Source: Paenibacillus eucommiae
GTDB lineage: Bacteria > Bacillota > Bacilli > Paenibacillales > NBRC-103111
NCBI RefSeq assembly: GCF_017874215.1
Contig: NZ_JAGGLB010000011.1
Span: forward strand, 62,001-126,000
Length of the DNA: 64,000 nt
Direction of reading: 5' to 3'
Shown: one piece after another, positions 20,101 to 28,235 of the stretch
Position numbering within the stretch: position 1 is the stretch's first letter
Layout: each line of letters starts with the position of its first letter
Program-made: the position numbers and the translations under genes
Notes under the pieces: model-generated
Databases searched by the model: none
Seen by the model: only the letters and a program-made list of their open reading frames with translations
Told to the model about the DNA's origin: nothing

Positions 20101-20394
20101 TAAATAATCGGATAAATCCAGATCCTGATCGATTTCCAGCACCTTGTCTTTAAATCCATCAATAGGTGCTCCGGAAGCGCTAACTCCTTCATTTACAAGC
20201 TTAGCAACGCCTGCAAGCTTTTGATTCGTATCAATTTTGAAGGTTGTATATACAGGGTCATACCAGCTGGTATCCGCTTGATCCCACCAGCTTTCTCCGC
20301 TAGCATTAGCCCGAAACACCCCCGATAATGCCAACAGGGTGATGACTACTACAGCAAGTACAATCCCATAGATTGTTTTTTGCTTCACTGCCAT
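11188..20394 (-). CDS. Giant GLUG-repeat cell-surface protein with SLH region
   Basis: A 3068-residue exported protein with a signal peptide ending near ANASGES. Most of it (residues about 70-2560) is built from dozens of GLUG-type repeats (GGIAG..n.G.i..s), expected to form beta-helices. Three larger modules each begin with a cap of the form W-PIG/PF..F-G near residues 25, 1420 and 2205. Two chitobiase-C-like domains follow (IYYTLDGSQPD near 2720, IIYYTTDGSTPT near 2830). The last 190 residues hold SLH units with SRAEF and SRAQA motifs. The final unit stops at HWAYEDIMAVVK, about a third of a repeat. SLH domains normally bind pyruvylated wall polymer. GLUG repeats are known from IgA-protease-like and adhesive proteins; no peptidase active site is visible. 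Confidence 0.85.
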   Translation of the reverse strand: MAVKQKTIYGIVLAVVVITLLALSGVFRANASGESWWDQADTSWYDPVYTTFKIDTNQKLAGVAKLVNEGVSASGAPIDGFKDKVLEIDQDLDLSDYLWVPIGTEQRPFKGTLIAKGGAVYKISGMKLTGNIAYAGFIGYMNGATVGGFEFTDRGSIHIQTVGQDVYGGTGVYVGTAVGKMVNNSTVYQITNHIALEINTPDVNVYAGGIVGSGEGTIANSVNNQPIQVKGTNIYAGGIAGYGDNEGLKIKKVTNNGTVDADSHGVGDVYAGGIAGFASGALLMDEENTPIANKAAVTAVNGRNSYAGGIIAKASAEVTFSPTTSNEGAVDVNAPGASSSYAGGLVGAIAGQQLNPLFDITFTNNKPVTNHGGSNVYTGGIAGFVEGSFIWGKSYINSVNITVTGHEHVYSGGLLGKVTGDLTFNGSGQNTGVIEVSGGTQPQKPNEAYTGGLIGFAGGRVLLESTVSNAYENSGKITVSGGTGLYTGGIVSNRAYARASGEASNNVSSSENIQVNGVSGIYTGGFIGIVPNEGADKTISGAVFTKEIHVTATASDPAHSISTGGIVGYYVNGSGSGSINQSTFRGKLEVTGGGADTYTGGISGYMDGGLLSNITIGNTANDFATIASDGVVGGIAGYMKGSVDTAAVKYAALTVQTADGFAGGIAGKAQGQITGAVVGDTDFATSDSVRLAALVRNAADGQDHFTAGGIVGVNDQALTIVKSQVTKIGLMNQSGRSSYTLGAAAGFLSAAAKLGEPGVPVEIRQVNIDVKADNSSVGGAIGVNHSPEVYVKAEQIQITVPAASGIVGAIAGINDAVIADNDTEEHVMMAKQITIQAQGNQNQIGGLFGANRGDTRASLVENISITAEGTANELGGIAGRNTGSLLKSQVMNLTIVANGEKAEAGGIAGHSQANENSQVPARISQASVLAGEEALITVTGADSFAGGIVGFAKSTEIKAPQLNAVIPDYAMLSIKAGRVMAGGIAGQIVTGKIEGDALKTNIDNLLISTTNAAVDAYIGGISGYNDKTRMDKIVAKNVNLIINGQKTAVGGMAAYNQGTNTAIITSNYIIDLNIKVNTPAASSIIGGFIGINDARTGDPSSDPATAVSTIQNSRIVGNIQADAPASLTGGMVGENRSLIANNSITDKILVSSKKNDSTLGGLVGLNTGAGTLYYTYSNANLTIEGKNTLAGGLVGSNEGQIIASYVDIDITSNAFGTENGSVFLGGLVGRNSGAIEKSYSASKVTANGSYTNVGGLVGEHKAGTITNSYASKEVIANKDHSYAGGFIGRITFGTVATSYSAGQVTAANGAYAGGFAGRYDNPSKELIYKTYYVKDEDQHINKDLPDFAEGNHRFLNVHVRLSTILSATLKDRNIFPELSGWDFGAAWKYGSLSAYYKYPEVNRIANTGGDGGSGNDVNANINWYMRDKDAIYFELKTEAELAGLAAIVNGTVPGVAKFDFSGRTVRVLNPIHIQSSQWVPIGSNEEHAFQGTFAGNHHLIDGLSLLPDHHFSGLFGVIGQSGKVENVKLEPLNVAGKQFTGVLAGVNQGIVSHIDVKLLNGVKVSGGTVGGILGKNTGTLEAISLTLDGGSRIEGTGDQAIAGGIVGDNTFAIQPAIFDLKTIDGSVGSAADHATVGGLIGKQTGDVSGLKVDITASYRITSTGTNNIVGGLIGHYVSGKAEDVTLTFVDGRLEASGAASTLGGLIGQSDAGNTIKNVTVTAAQEGQHLTGNGIVGGIVGVKEGSGSNTFDVEHVKIEKVLLSTLSESSHAIVGGIAGKLTDTAISHAIFNAVIKAEGDSVTAGGIVGDGQDSILYQVEVLPDMTTTARTGENAVGGVAGIIASSDINKGFDFGRLTPLYRGIYEAAVHTKGIQVHGVDNRTNIFAGGITGKHLTASIYHSKATSDLTVNGGKSAAVGGIAGFSDGIIVSSSAQNNIHADTSSVYQVGGVVGKAAGGEIHYSNMTSPKGEQITVGSAITKPGFIPAAHVGGFVGMADQTKITNSYADIAIQVICSNQDNTIYAGGFAGLLGDSETAVALIHQAYAKGSVEVQGKTGAYAGGFAGSVDHYTITDAYSTGNISNMGFDTRSGGFAAAVERKGSIKHAYAVQDSVVTTGINHATRSYTGGFAGYNDGTLEDVFANVSNISTNVTGANAYKGAFIGYNFRDGKFSLSSYVGSIAPIGHNIGSSTEVAKVQADQINAYAFGEWNFEPDTSFLINSGAAEVVIVNGKQLAGAVLLYNDTGLDYYRLFNRTATEKPGLSKIILGADIDLTSVPWIPFAEFRGEFDGRGYRISGLKLTARGGAAANGFVSENYGKITNVIFENAQVDAGTGVALVNRMSRMTGIAAGINHAEAIISDVVIRGSSVKGSDYTGGLTGLNSGSINGVAVEASVTSTGNYLGGVTGANEGLVNKSYSSGTIQFANPELVLAVGGITGENRAAGQITQSFSYSDMDISSKQTKAGGIAGSNHGMISNTYNSGRIKAEGTEQAWAGGIAGYAAAGTISYSLNYGEVIAGVEGKIVPGKTYYGGITGQKEAAATVSHTAFNKQMLKTNTAYFDTAGSRITGETGSAAGLLGKDLVKAVLPGNVQAENWQAVQGFYPSLRAFGGSNAAKLSTVAVIFNDAELVNRVKGSFELTRDGAVIWTADPAKASIQDTSGKLQGILKSSGSAVLTAAVHGESRDIVINIPALKFNNTAAKPKVVSGDANFSNQVSVVLATDEPGGKIYYTLDGSQPDVDSLLYQGPIVLKKTTTLQAITIADEKENSEVLTGVWTLLVSGGWGGGFWGAPLKETEPSITANIGSKALEANSKEAVKVPKNSKLKLTAPAGQIIYYTTDGSTPTKNSAQFKGELLITGNMTIKAITDKDSKVITISYQVEDAKYNLKREANQIKYITGFENALFKPDTAMTRFNLVEVLAPLLDMEEVSVGSTFSDAEDGAADLIAFFASAGIIDGYPDGTFGGTRELSRAEFIVIMSRVLKLDLSSKGKTVLSDVKGHWSEKYVNAFTAAGYVEGFPDGTFKPESKISRAQAVVVINRIIGTKKQSLPKKFIDLSPSHWAYEDIMAVVK

Positions 20395-20482
20395 TTTTAC
20401 ACCGCCTCAATTCATTATTGATCCTTATAGAGCAGATATACCCGCACAAATCCTTTGGTTTTGTGCAGGTATACTTTATTTA

Positions 20483-23400
20483 TTAATTCTCTGTTACCAA
20501 GCGATTCAGCCTTACCGCAATAGCGGCGGCTTGCGCTCTAGTCAGTACATCCCGTGGATTCACGTTATTGTTCTCACCCTCGATAATGCCGTACTTGATA
20601 CTCAATGCGGCAGATGCTCTGCCCCAATCAGGAATTAGATCTCTGTCTTTAAAAGCACTAAGTATCTGCTGTACTTCCTCTTCCCCGATATCGCTGCTGA
20701 TTCCAAGTACGTTAAGCAGTCTCCCTGCCATAGTCATAGCTTCAATTCGGGATACAGGTGCCTGGGGCGCATATAGTCCCTCTGCCAGACCATTTACAAT
20801 CCCCAATTGTGCCGCTATGGATACACTGCGGTTAAACCAGTCGCCTTCTTTCACATCTGTAAAGCTAGCCTTCGCCGTCTTATTCATCAGTCCTGCAACC
20901 CGAAGCAGAATCGTCGGGTACTCGGCTCTTGTAATTTTGCTTTCAGGCTCAAAGCTGTCAACCGCTTTACCTACTACAAAAAGCTTGGCCGCTGCTTCGC
21001 TGATGCTAGCTTTCCCCCAGAATGAAGGGGCCACATCCTTGAAAGCTTTGGTATTGCGGATGAATACCAGGTTGCCCTCACCGGTCAATTGAATATTTGC
21101 ATAAGCTGTCTTGTTCCCAGGGTTCGCAGGGGCCGCAGGGGCCAGCTTCCAAGGTACCTGGGTCCAATTGCCGTCTGGACCCATCAAAACAACTGCTGTA
21201 ATATCTTCTGCCTGAATCGTGTCTGGAATTGCCAGCCTCACATCCATATACGATTTCCAATTGTTTGCAGGCAGGTTTGTCTCAATAGCTGCGCCCTCTC
21301 CCGATGCCAGCAATGTGGCATCCACACTTGCAGCTATCTCAGTCAATGCGCTTATAGCTTTATCACTGTTAGGACTGATTTTAATTTCCAGATCCTGCTC
21401 CATGCCTGTAAGCATATCTGGCGTTAGCACTAATCTTGCAGCCGGTACATCGATAATGAGCTTCCTCTGCTGGCTGACAGCCAGTTGTCCTACTGCTTTA
21501 TCAATGCGGAAGGAGTAGCCCTTAACCGTTGTATCCTGAGAAGCTATAACAATGTCTTTGGAACCAGTGGACTCGATGTCCTTCAATGTAATATGGGCCG
21601 ATAAAACACCCTCTTGTATGTCAACATTTACCGGTTTCTCATTGACAGTTACCGTCTCTTTACCGGACACTCCCGGGAAGAAGCCACCGCCGCCGCCACC
21701 ACCGCCACCTGAGGGGTACCAAACATTAGCGGCTAGCTTTTCGGATACAGCCACAGCCTGCCTGCCTCCAGAGGTTCTTTTGGCAATGACAATGTACTCC
21801 CCTGACTTGGCAGCAACAACCCCATTCTGAGGCAGAATGCTCCACTCATCTATATTTTGCCGGAATTGCGGCAGCACTACGTCTGCTGGCTTGGCATATA
21901 CCTTATAAACAAGCTGTTGTCCTGTCAAGTCGCCTGCCGAGCTTACAACCACCTTGGTTCTGGTACTATCATTATTAATCATAGTTGTTGAAGCAGATAT
22001 ACTTCCCATTCGTTCCGGTGCCGGTACATCTACCGATGCTACCATCATAGCCTGAAGGGCTACACCCTCAGATACTTGATACTCCGCCTGAATGAGACTT
22101 GCCCCAACTGCTAGTGCAGATACTTTGCCATCCTCTGAAAGCATCACCGCTTCACCCATCTCGACCGAGTAGCTTAGCCGCTTCTGATCTTCGGGAGACA
22201 CTGGAACTTCCTTGAATTTAGGTTTGCCACCATCATTCTTTCCATCGGGCATCCGCAAAAAGGCTTCTACCTTTTTACTATCGCCCGGTTTCATAGCCAT
22301 TTTCTTTAATACAAGAGCGACAGGCGCATCAAACTGATCATTTGTAATGGCCACGACTGCTGTATTTTCATTGCCTGCACCGTCATGAGCTGTAAACTTA
22401 AGCTCTATAGAAGGGTCTCCGGATGTCACACTAATGGATTGATTAAAGCTTCCATTATCCGTAATACTCAATGTTGTTCCGTTAACTGTCAATACAGCAT
22501 CGTTCGAGGTTGTACCCGAAACCTGTATTTGGCCATTATGGGTTCTGGCGCCAGTTAGCGGTTCATCGATGTACAGCACCGGCGGGATTTTATCCACAGT
22601 CAAATAGAGCATTGTCACCGATACATCTTTCGTCTTTGTATTCGTTGCTACCAGTTCAATTGCATAAGGCCCGTCAGACTGGAATGAATCCAAGTGCAGG
22701 GTCCCGCTGCTTCCGCTCCCTTTATTCACAAAGGCTACTTTGCCAAGGGATTGCTCTGCGTAGAAGGCTTCCACCTCTATATCCTTTTGATCGGACACAA
22801 GTTCGATGCTCTGCTCGCTTTTGTTCGTCAGCAGCTCCATATAATGCTCGGATGCCCCAGACTTCATTCCTAACGTTCCTGCTCCTGTCAGCTTTGGCTT
22901 AACTGGTACAGGAAGCAGCTTCTTGACACTATCTGTTCGGCCGGCATAGTGATAATTTTCATTTTTATCCGCTTCCTTGGACGGCTTGGTTACCGCTGAA
23001 ACACCTATCGTGTACTCTTGGCCCACCTCAAGCCCCGTATGTTCGGCTTCTTTCAAATCGATCACAGAGCCTTCGAGACTATCCAGGTTTATTTCATCAG
23101 AGCTGGATACCTCTGTCCACCCACCCAGCAGGATACCTTCATACTTACCGTTTGCTGGATTCCAATGTGCAGCGAGCTCCTCTTCCGTAAACAGAAGTTC
23201 TCCGAAATTAGGATAGTTGTTTAGTTTGCCGTTTTGCTCCTGAAAAGCTTGTATGACATAGCTGTGCTCGAAATTAGTTTGATCTGATTTTTTCTGCGCT
23301 GGCTTAAAGGAAAGAGCGAAGAGTCCATTGCCGGCAGGCTCGATCTTAACATCGCTGACATTTTTCGGTGCCAGAGGATCTATAATCTCGAATTTCTCTG

Positions 23401-26400
23401 CCGATGTCTTAGTCCCAAACGTTGAATTGGATTTCAGCTCGGCACGCAAATAATAATTACCCTGCTGCAGCAGCCCGCGAATATCTTCAACATCTCCGAG
23501 CAAGGAAACCCGGGTTACGTCAATGACCGTGCTGCCGGTTGTAAGAGCTCCTGCTACTCCGCCATTGGCCGCAACGGGTACATCTTTTGCAATAAGAAGT
23601 CCCGGGTCTCCCGGTTCAAGTACTTCCTCACCACTCGCCAGCTTCGTCTTTGCAGTGGATACTGCATCTTGGGCAAGATACAAATTCATGGTATCTCCCT
23701 GTTTTGCATTCTCCACGGCCCACGACGCTGTAAACTTATTGGAGTCTGCATTATTTTTGCTAAGACTTACTTGCTTTAACTGCGGATTGGTTGGCACATT
23801 CATCAGCTTGGTTTCCACAGCCTTAACGGAAGTAAGCGTCCAAGTGCCGCCGCTCTGCAATTGATTTTGTGGAATAATGATATAAGCCTTTCTGACATCC
23901 ACCCCGTCGACTGACTTTGCTGCCGGCACATACTGGGTGTAGGCATTAGCTAACGGATTGGTGTTGTTGTTATCAAAAACAATCGGATACGGCTTGCCTG
24001 CTGCATCCTTCAATGTAAAGCTAGGCATATCCTTGTCCGTATATTCCATTTCAATGATGGCATTTCCGGATACGGCATTCATCGGGATTTCGTGCACTCT
24101 CCCGCTATTTTTCACTGTAATGCCGCCAATTCCTACATTCAGGGAACCATCATCCAGAACGCTCACACCTTCTGCTACATTGCGATAGATGATTTCATGA
24201 TTTTCTTTTTCGGCATCCAGCCAAGAGGTAGCCAACGTTTCCATGCCCTGTCCGATTACGAGCAGCTGCGGTCCACGCTCCGGATCTTCAATAATCATGC
24301 GAATCAAGCCATCAGGCAGCCCTTCACCAGAAGTACCGAATTCCAGCCCTCCACCCCAATAATAAGTCACACCAAGCGATATAAACAGAATACCGACACT
24401 ACCCCAGATTTTATCGTTATTGACGCCAAAGAACACGCTGGACAAAGGCATTCCGCCTACAACAGGAACATTGCTTGGAATCTGTACCCTCGCACCGATG
24501 TAGCCTTCAAAGTCCGTTCGTTTCTTTTCCAGGTTTTCTCCTACGAAAATTCCTGCCTTGCCCATAATGATGTCCCAGCCGCCGATATCTACTTCTGCTT
24601 CCAGCCGCACAAACCAAGGGGTTACCCATTGTGCTTCCAGTAGAGCTTTGCTCAGCATTGGAACTAAATCACTTTTCCCGGGATCAGCCTTCACTGAAAA
24701 ATCCAGCTTCCCTTGCAGCGCCAGCCCAGTACGCTTCACCGTAAGATCAATATCACCAAAGAGATAAGCTGGAGCTATTCCAAATCTCATACTTACGCCT
24801 GCTTGTATGACAAGCGGGAACGGATCTTTCTTCGTGCCACCGGCGATCGTATCAGCCAGCTCACGTACTGCCCCCCGCACCTTTGTTAAATAAGTTGCAC
24901 CTGTAATCAGGACTCCTGGTTTACCAAGGGATGTTCCAAAGGCAATCACATCTGGCAAAATCCTGCCATCCTCAACCTGCTTCAAGGAAAGCTCTGCTTG
25001 CACCTCCAGCATGTTTTTTAATTGTGCCTCGAATTTAACCCCGTAACGATTAGAAACACCTGGGACCTTCTGTACGTAGTGGACGATATTGATTTCGCCG
25101 CTAGGCTGCTTGGGATCATTCTTAGCATCCTTTTTATCCCCGGATTTCTTGGGACCAAACAGGCCCAGTTCCTTATTCAAGTCAAATTTAAGACCGGCAT
25201 CCACGCCGACAAATCCTTTATCATTAAAAATAACGTTACGAACCTCGGCATCCACAATTTTCATGGAAAGCTTGCCACCGAAGGAGATGCCCCCATGTCT
25301 TAATATAAAATCATTAAAGGTAAATCCAAAGCCCGCTATACTAAAGCTTGGCGGTGCAAACAAACTGTGTTTGTTGAAATATACATGACCGATCATCAGT
25401 TGTCTGAGGGGATTCAGTCTGTCGCCCAGAGCTCCTACAGCCCAGCTTAAACTGCCGTTCAGGCTTTTATCTTCCTCATTATCGCCATTGTCGGGAAACA
25501 CTTCATTCTCAATGACATAACCTTTACCCAAGGATTTATCAAATCCGTTAAAGAAATCCAGCGTCCATTCGCCCTGATGGAACACAAAACCGCTGCTTGC
25601 TACACTGAGCCTGCCATCTCCCTTGACGAAGAGTGTATCGAAGAAAGGCATGCTCTCATAGCCATTAACCTTTTTATTAGTTCCGAATATATCGAGCTTT
25701 CCGCGGACGAAGACCATATCCTTCCCTTTATAAGCCACAGCCCCGTTAATAATAGCAGGCTCAGTCTTCGTATCCACAATAACCTGCTGCTCGCTGCCAG
25801 TACCTACCTGCTTGATCATCCCGCGAACGACGACAAGCGATTCCCGGATCGCTTTTTTATTTGCATCTTCTTCCTTAAAAAACTGTTCCATCTCTTTTTC
25901 CGAAGCAAACAGCTTATATTGATAAGCAGGTACTTTCTCCAAGGCTTCGTTAGCCAGAAATTTATCAAGCTTAAATTTCGGGTCCAATGTATTGCTCGCT
26001 GCGCCTACAAACATTTTTGCTGCCTTATAGATGGTTACAGCACTGTATAAATCCGTCCCTGTTGCAAAAGGCTTGCCAGGAAATGCTTCATTAATTGTAT
26101 CCAGCAACTTTCCATTAGTGTTCATTGTTACATGGCTTAAATCCACATTCTGCTTGTAAACTGCGAGAATACCCGCTTCCCTGACCCGGGATTGCTGATT
26201 ATCCGTGACAAAAAATGTCTGACTGGTCGTAATATCATACAGCGCAGCTATTTCGTCATTACCGCCAGTGTCACTTTTGTAATCAATTTGAACCTGATAT
26301 TCGCCCAAAGGCAGCTCTGGCCCAAGACCGGCCTCAATGATGTTGCCTCCTTGATCAACCAAGTCGCCTCCCCGATAAGTAATACGCATATCTCCCGAGA

Positions 26401-28132
26401 AGCCATCATCTGTAGGCTGTAAAATCACGGAATCCTTGACTGGTAATTTATAGCGTTTGCCCGTGATTTTCTCCTTCAAATACAGGTCAAAATTAGGGGC
26501 AGTAGTTTCATTCCCTGTATTGTACGCATCAATATTCGTCATATTAACTGTTATATATTTCACATCACTGCTATACAATTCTTTCGGCGAAAGCCCATAG
26601 GCATATGTAGCAGTAGCTTGACCAACGGCCGGCAATAAAATAAAGTTCGCTTGGCTCGATTCATACTGCGCTTTGATGCCTTCATCCTCAACCCCGGCAA
26701 TTTTCTCTTCGGTTTGGGGGCTTCTGACCGTCAGCATATATTGTTGGTTGGTCGGCCACGGTTTGCCTTTAGCTTGTACTTTAAAAGAAACGGTAATGGC
26801 ATCACCCGGCTTGTAGGTAGGCTTAATCCCTTGCGCTGCTTCCTCTGGTGTCGCCCCCTTAAAGAAGGGTTCCGGCGCAAAGCTTCGGAATGCTTCCGTG
26901 ACGGCTTTGCCATTATTATCCCGCACAATATTTCCTTGCTTGTCCAGCTTTACAAAGCTAAGTCCGCTATCCAGGTTCATTTCAACGGAAATGCTCTGAT
27001 GCTCCATATTAAACATGGCCAGATTCTCGATTTCAGCGGTAATATCGAATATGCCTTCATTGGCATAAGCACTTTCGTCCTCCAGTGTAGCCAACTGCTG
27101 CGGCGTGTCCATAAAGCGAATGGAGAAAACCTTATCCGGCTCAATGATTTCCCCTAGTCCATACACTGTCTCATAAGATTGGACAGCCCCAGCAGCCAGC
27201 GGCTTAGGCTGCCAATAGAAGGCTACAGCAGAATCCGCAGTTCCATAGTCATTCGTGTCCCTTGTAAAATCAAGGTTTCCATTAGGTGTGTAATCCCATT
27301 TGGTATTCGCCAGTCCGTTCCAGTGCCCGACGATCATTTCATCCACTATATTGATGTTATTTTCCGCAAAGTTATTAAACCCATATGCGATAACATTAGT
27401 CGCCAGTGGATTCGTTAAATCGAGCTTGTCTCTCATCACCCAGTAGGGAGGCAATTTATGCAAAGCTCTATCCTCTACGGAAATATCAGGATTATCTTCC
27501 GGGTTATGTACCAGCTTTCTTTCCACCATCAAGGGTGCTTTATAGGCAGTTCCGATCTGGAACTCAGGCCCGTCATTTCCCGCAACCATAGTATCCAGCA
27601 AAACCCGCGTACCGAACTCTACCTTCACATTGCTTCTATTGACCACTTCATAGCGAATATTGACATTCCCGGCATTTTTCTTGTCTGAAGCATCGGTATA
27701 CAGCAGCAAAATCTGTTTAATCTCGACGCCTTTTATTTTCCAGATCGTTTCAATTTGTTTAGTTCCGTTGGAGTTTTGAACAATTCGGGGTGGAGTAGTC
27801 TCAGAAAAGAAGTTTGCGGCAAATTTATAAGGATTTCCGAAAATATAATCGGTCCCATCAATCCGAAAGGTGGTAAAGGAGGTTTCCGGATCCTCGCCAC
27901 GGAACAGCATATTGACATTCTGGTCGTTTTTGCGGATAGGCTGCCCCTCCACAGTTCTGATGCCAAAACGCCCCGTACTATTGTCAACTGTTATTTTCAC
28001 AAAATTATTTTGCAGCACCGTTGTTTTGGGCGCCGTGATTTCCGCCGCTAGCGCGGATGTAATCTCGGTCATCGTACCTAAAAAAAGAATAAAAGCCAGT
28101 ATGAACACAAGCGTCTTTTTGACCAGCTTCAC
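20483..28132 (-). CDS. Giant exoprotein with Ig-like domains and three C-terminal SLH domains
   Basis: A 2549-residue exported protein from GTG 28132 (AGGAGG 7 nt before). The signal peptide ends near ALAAEI. The N-terminal 1000 residues are beta-rich, with no family I recognise. Residues about 1050-1350 contain amphipathic strands (for example GKLDFSVKADPG). FN3/Ig-like domains follow, including one near 1855-1940 (IQVSGTTSNDAVLTVNGTTL). A linker with ten consecutive glycines near residue 2145 separates these from a C-terminal part. Three SLH domains occupy about 2365-2549, with ITRAEY, VSRIEA and LTRAQA motifs. It is presumably a wall-attached structural or adhesive protein. It is co-directional and closely spaced with the other surface-protein genes. 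Confidence 0.82.
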   Translation of the reverse strand: MKLVKKTLVFILAFILFLGTMTEITSALAAEITAPKTTVLQNNFVKITVDNSTGRFGIRTVEGQPIRKNDQNVNMLFRGEDPETSFTTFRIDGTDYIFGNPYKFAANFFSETTPPRIVQNSNGTKQIETIWKIKGVEIKQILLLYTDASDKKNAGNVNIRYEVVNRSNVKVEFGTRVLLDTMVAGNDGPEFQIGTAYKAPLMVERKLVHNPEDNPDISVEDRALHKLPPYWVMRDKLDLTNPLATNVIAYGFNNFAENNINIVDEMIVGHWNGLANTKWDYTPNGNLDFTRDTNDYGTADSAVAFYWQPKPLAAGAVQSYETVYGLGEIIEPDKVFSIRFMDTPQQLATLEDESAYANEGIFDITAEIENLAMFNMEHQSISVEMNLDSGLSFVKLDKQGNIVRDNNGKAVTEAFRSFAPEPFFKGATPEEAAQGIKPTYKPGDAITVSFKVQAKGKPWPTNQQYMLTVRSPQTEEKIAGVEDEGIKAQYESSQANFILLPAVGQATATYAYGLSPKELYSSDVKYITVNMTNIDAYNTGNETTAPNFDLYLKEKITGKRYKLPVKDSVILQPTDDGFSGDMRITYRGGDLVDQGGNIIEAGLGPELPLGEYQVQIDYKSDTGGNDEIAALYDITTSQTFFVTDNQQSRVREAGILAVYKQNVDLSHVTMNTNGKLLDTINEAFPGKPFATGTDLYSAVTIYKAAKMFVGAASNTLDPKFKLDKFLANEALEKVPAYQYKLFASEKEMEQFFKEEDANKKAIRESLVVVRGMIKQVGTGSEQQVIVDTKTEPAIINGAVAYKGKDMVFVRGKLDIFGTNKKVNGYESMPFFDTLFVKGDGRLSVASSGFVFHQGEWTLDFFNGFDKSLGKGYVIENEVFPDNGDNEEDKSLNGSLSWAVGALGDRLNPLRQLMIGHVYFNKHSLFAPPSFSIAGFGFTFNDFILRHGGISFGGKLSMKIVDAEVRNVIFNDKGFVGVDAGLKFDLNKELGLFGPKKSGDKKDAKNDPKQPSGEINIVHYVQKVPGVSNRYGVKFEAQLKNMLEVQAELSLKQVEDGRILPDVIAFGTSLGKPGVLITGATYLTKVRGAVRELADTIAGGTKKDPFPLVIQAGVSMRFGIAPAYLFGDIDLTVKRTGLALQGKLDFSVKADPGKSDLVPMLSKALLEAQWVTPWFVRLEAEVDIGGWDIIMGKAGIFVGENLEKKRTDFEGYIGARVQIPSNVPVVGGMPLSSVFFGVNNDKIWGSVGILFISLGVTYYWGGGLEFGTSGEGLPDGLIRMIIEDPERGPQLLVIGQGMETLATSWLDAEKENHEIIYRNVAEGVSVLDDGSLNVGIGGITVKNSGRVHEIPMNAVSGNAIIEMEYTDKDMPSFTLKDAAGKPYPIVFDNNNTNPLANAYTQYVPAAKSVDGVDVRKAYIIIPQNQLQSGGTWTLTSVKAVETKLMNVPTNPQLKQVSLSKNNADSNKFTASWAVENAKQGDTMNLYLAQDAVSTAKTKLASGEEVLEPGDPGLLIAKDVPVAANGGVAGALTTGSTVIDVTRVSLLGDVEDIRGLLQQGNYYLRAELKSNSTFGTKTSAEKFEIIDPLAPKNVSDVKIEPAGNGLFALSFKPAQKKSDQTNFEHSYVIQAFQEQNGKLNNYPNFGELLFTEEELAAHWNPANGKYEGILLGGWTEVSSSDEINLDSLEGSVIDLKEAEHTGLEVGQEYTIGVSAVTKPSKEADKNENYHYAGRTDSVKKLLPVPVKPKLTGAGTLGMKSGASEHYMELLTNKSEQSIELVSDQKDIEVEAFYAEQSLGKVAFVNKGSGSSGTLHLDSFQSDGPYAIELVATNTKTKDVSVTMLYLTVDKIPPVLYIDEPLTGARTHNGQIQVSGTTSNDAVLTVNGTTLSITDNGSFNQSISVTSGDPSIELKFTAHDGAGNENTAVVAITNDQFDAPVALVLKKMAMKPGDSKKVEAFLRMPDGKNDGGKPKFKEVPVSPEDQKRLSYSVEMGEAVMLSEDGKVSALAVGASLIQAEYQVSEGVALQAMMVASVDVPAPERMGSISASTTMINNDSTRTKVVVSSAGDLTGQQLVYKVYAKPADVVLPQFRQNIDEWSILPQNGVVAAKSGEYIVIAKRTSGGRQAVAVSEKLAANVWYPSGGGGGGGGGFFPGVSGKETVTVNEKPVNVDIQEGVLSAHITLKDIESTGSKDIVIASQDTTVKGYSFRIDKAVGQLAVSQQRKLIIDVPAARLVLTPDMLTGMEQDLEIKISPNSDKAISALTEIAASVDATLLASGEGAAIETNLPANNWKSYMDVRLAIPDTIQAEDITAVVLMGPDGNWTQVPWKLAPAAPANPGNKTAYANIQLTGEGNLVFIRNTKAFKDVAPSFWGKASISEAAAKLFVVGKAVDSFEPESKITRAEYPTILLRVAGLMNKTAKASFTDVKEGDWFNRSVSIAAQLGIVNGLAEGLYAPQAPVSRIEAMTMAGRLLNVLGISSDIGEEEVQQILSAFKDRDLIPDWGRASAALSIKYGIIEGENNNVNPRDVLTRAQAAAIAVRLNRLVTEN

Positions 28133-28235
28133 GTAAGTGCCTCCTATCTTTTATAAAAACAATCTTCATGCATGGGGAAAGGGACTATGCTAAAGTCCCT
28201 TTCCTTCTGTGCCTGACTTCAGTTATTCGTATCCA

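Noticed and set aside
21685..21715. GC-rich trinucleotide run as a microsatellite of interest
   Set aside because: It simply encodes the poly-glycine linker before the C-terminal part of the 2549-residue protein.
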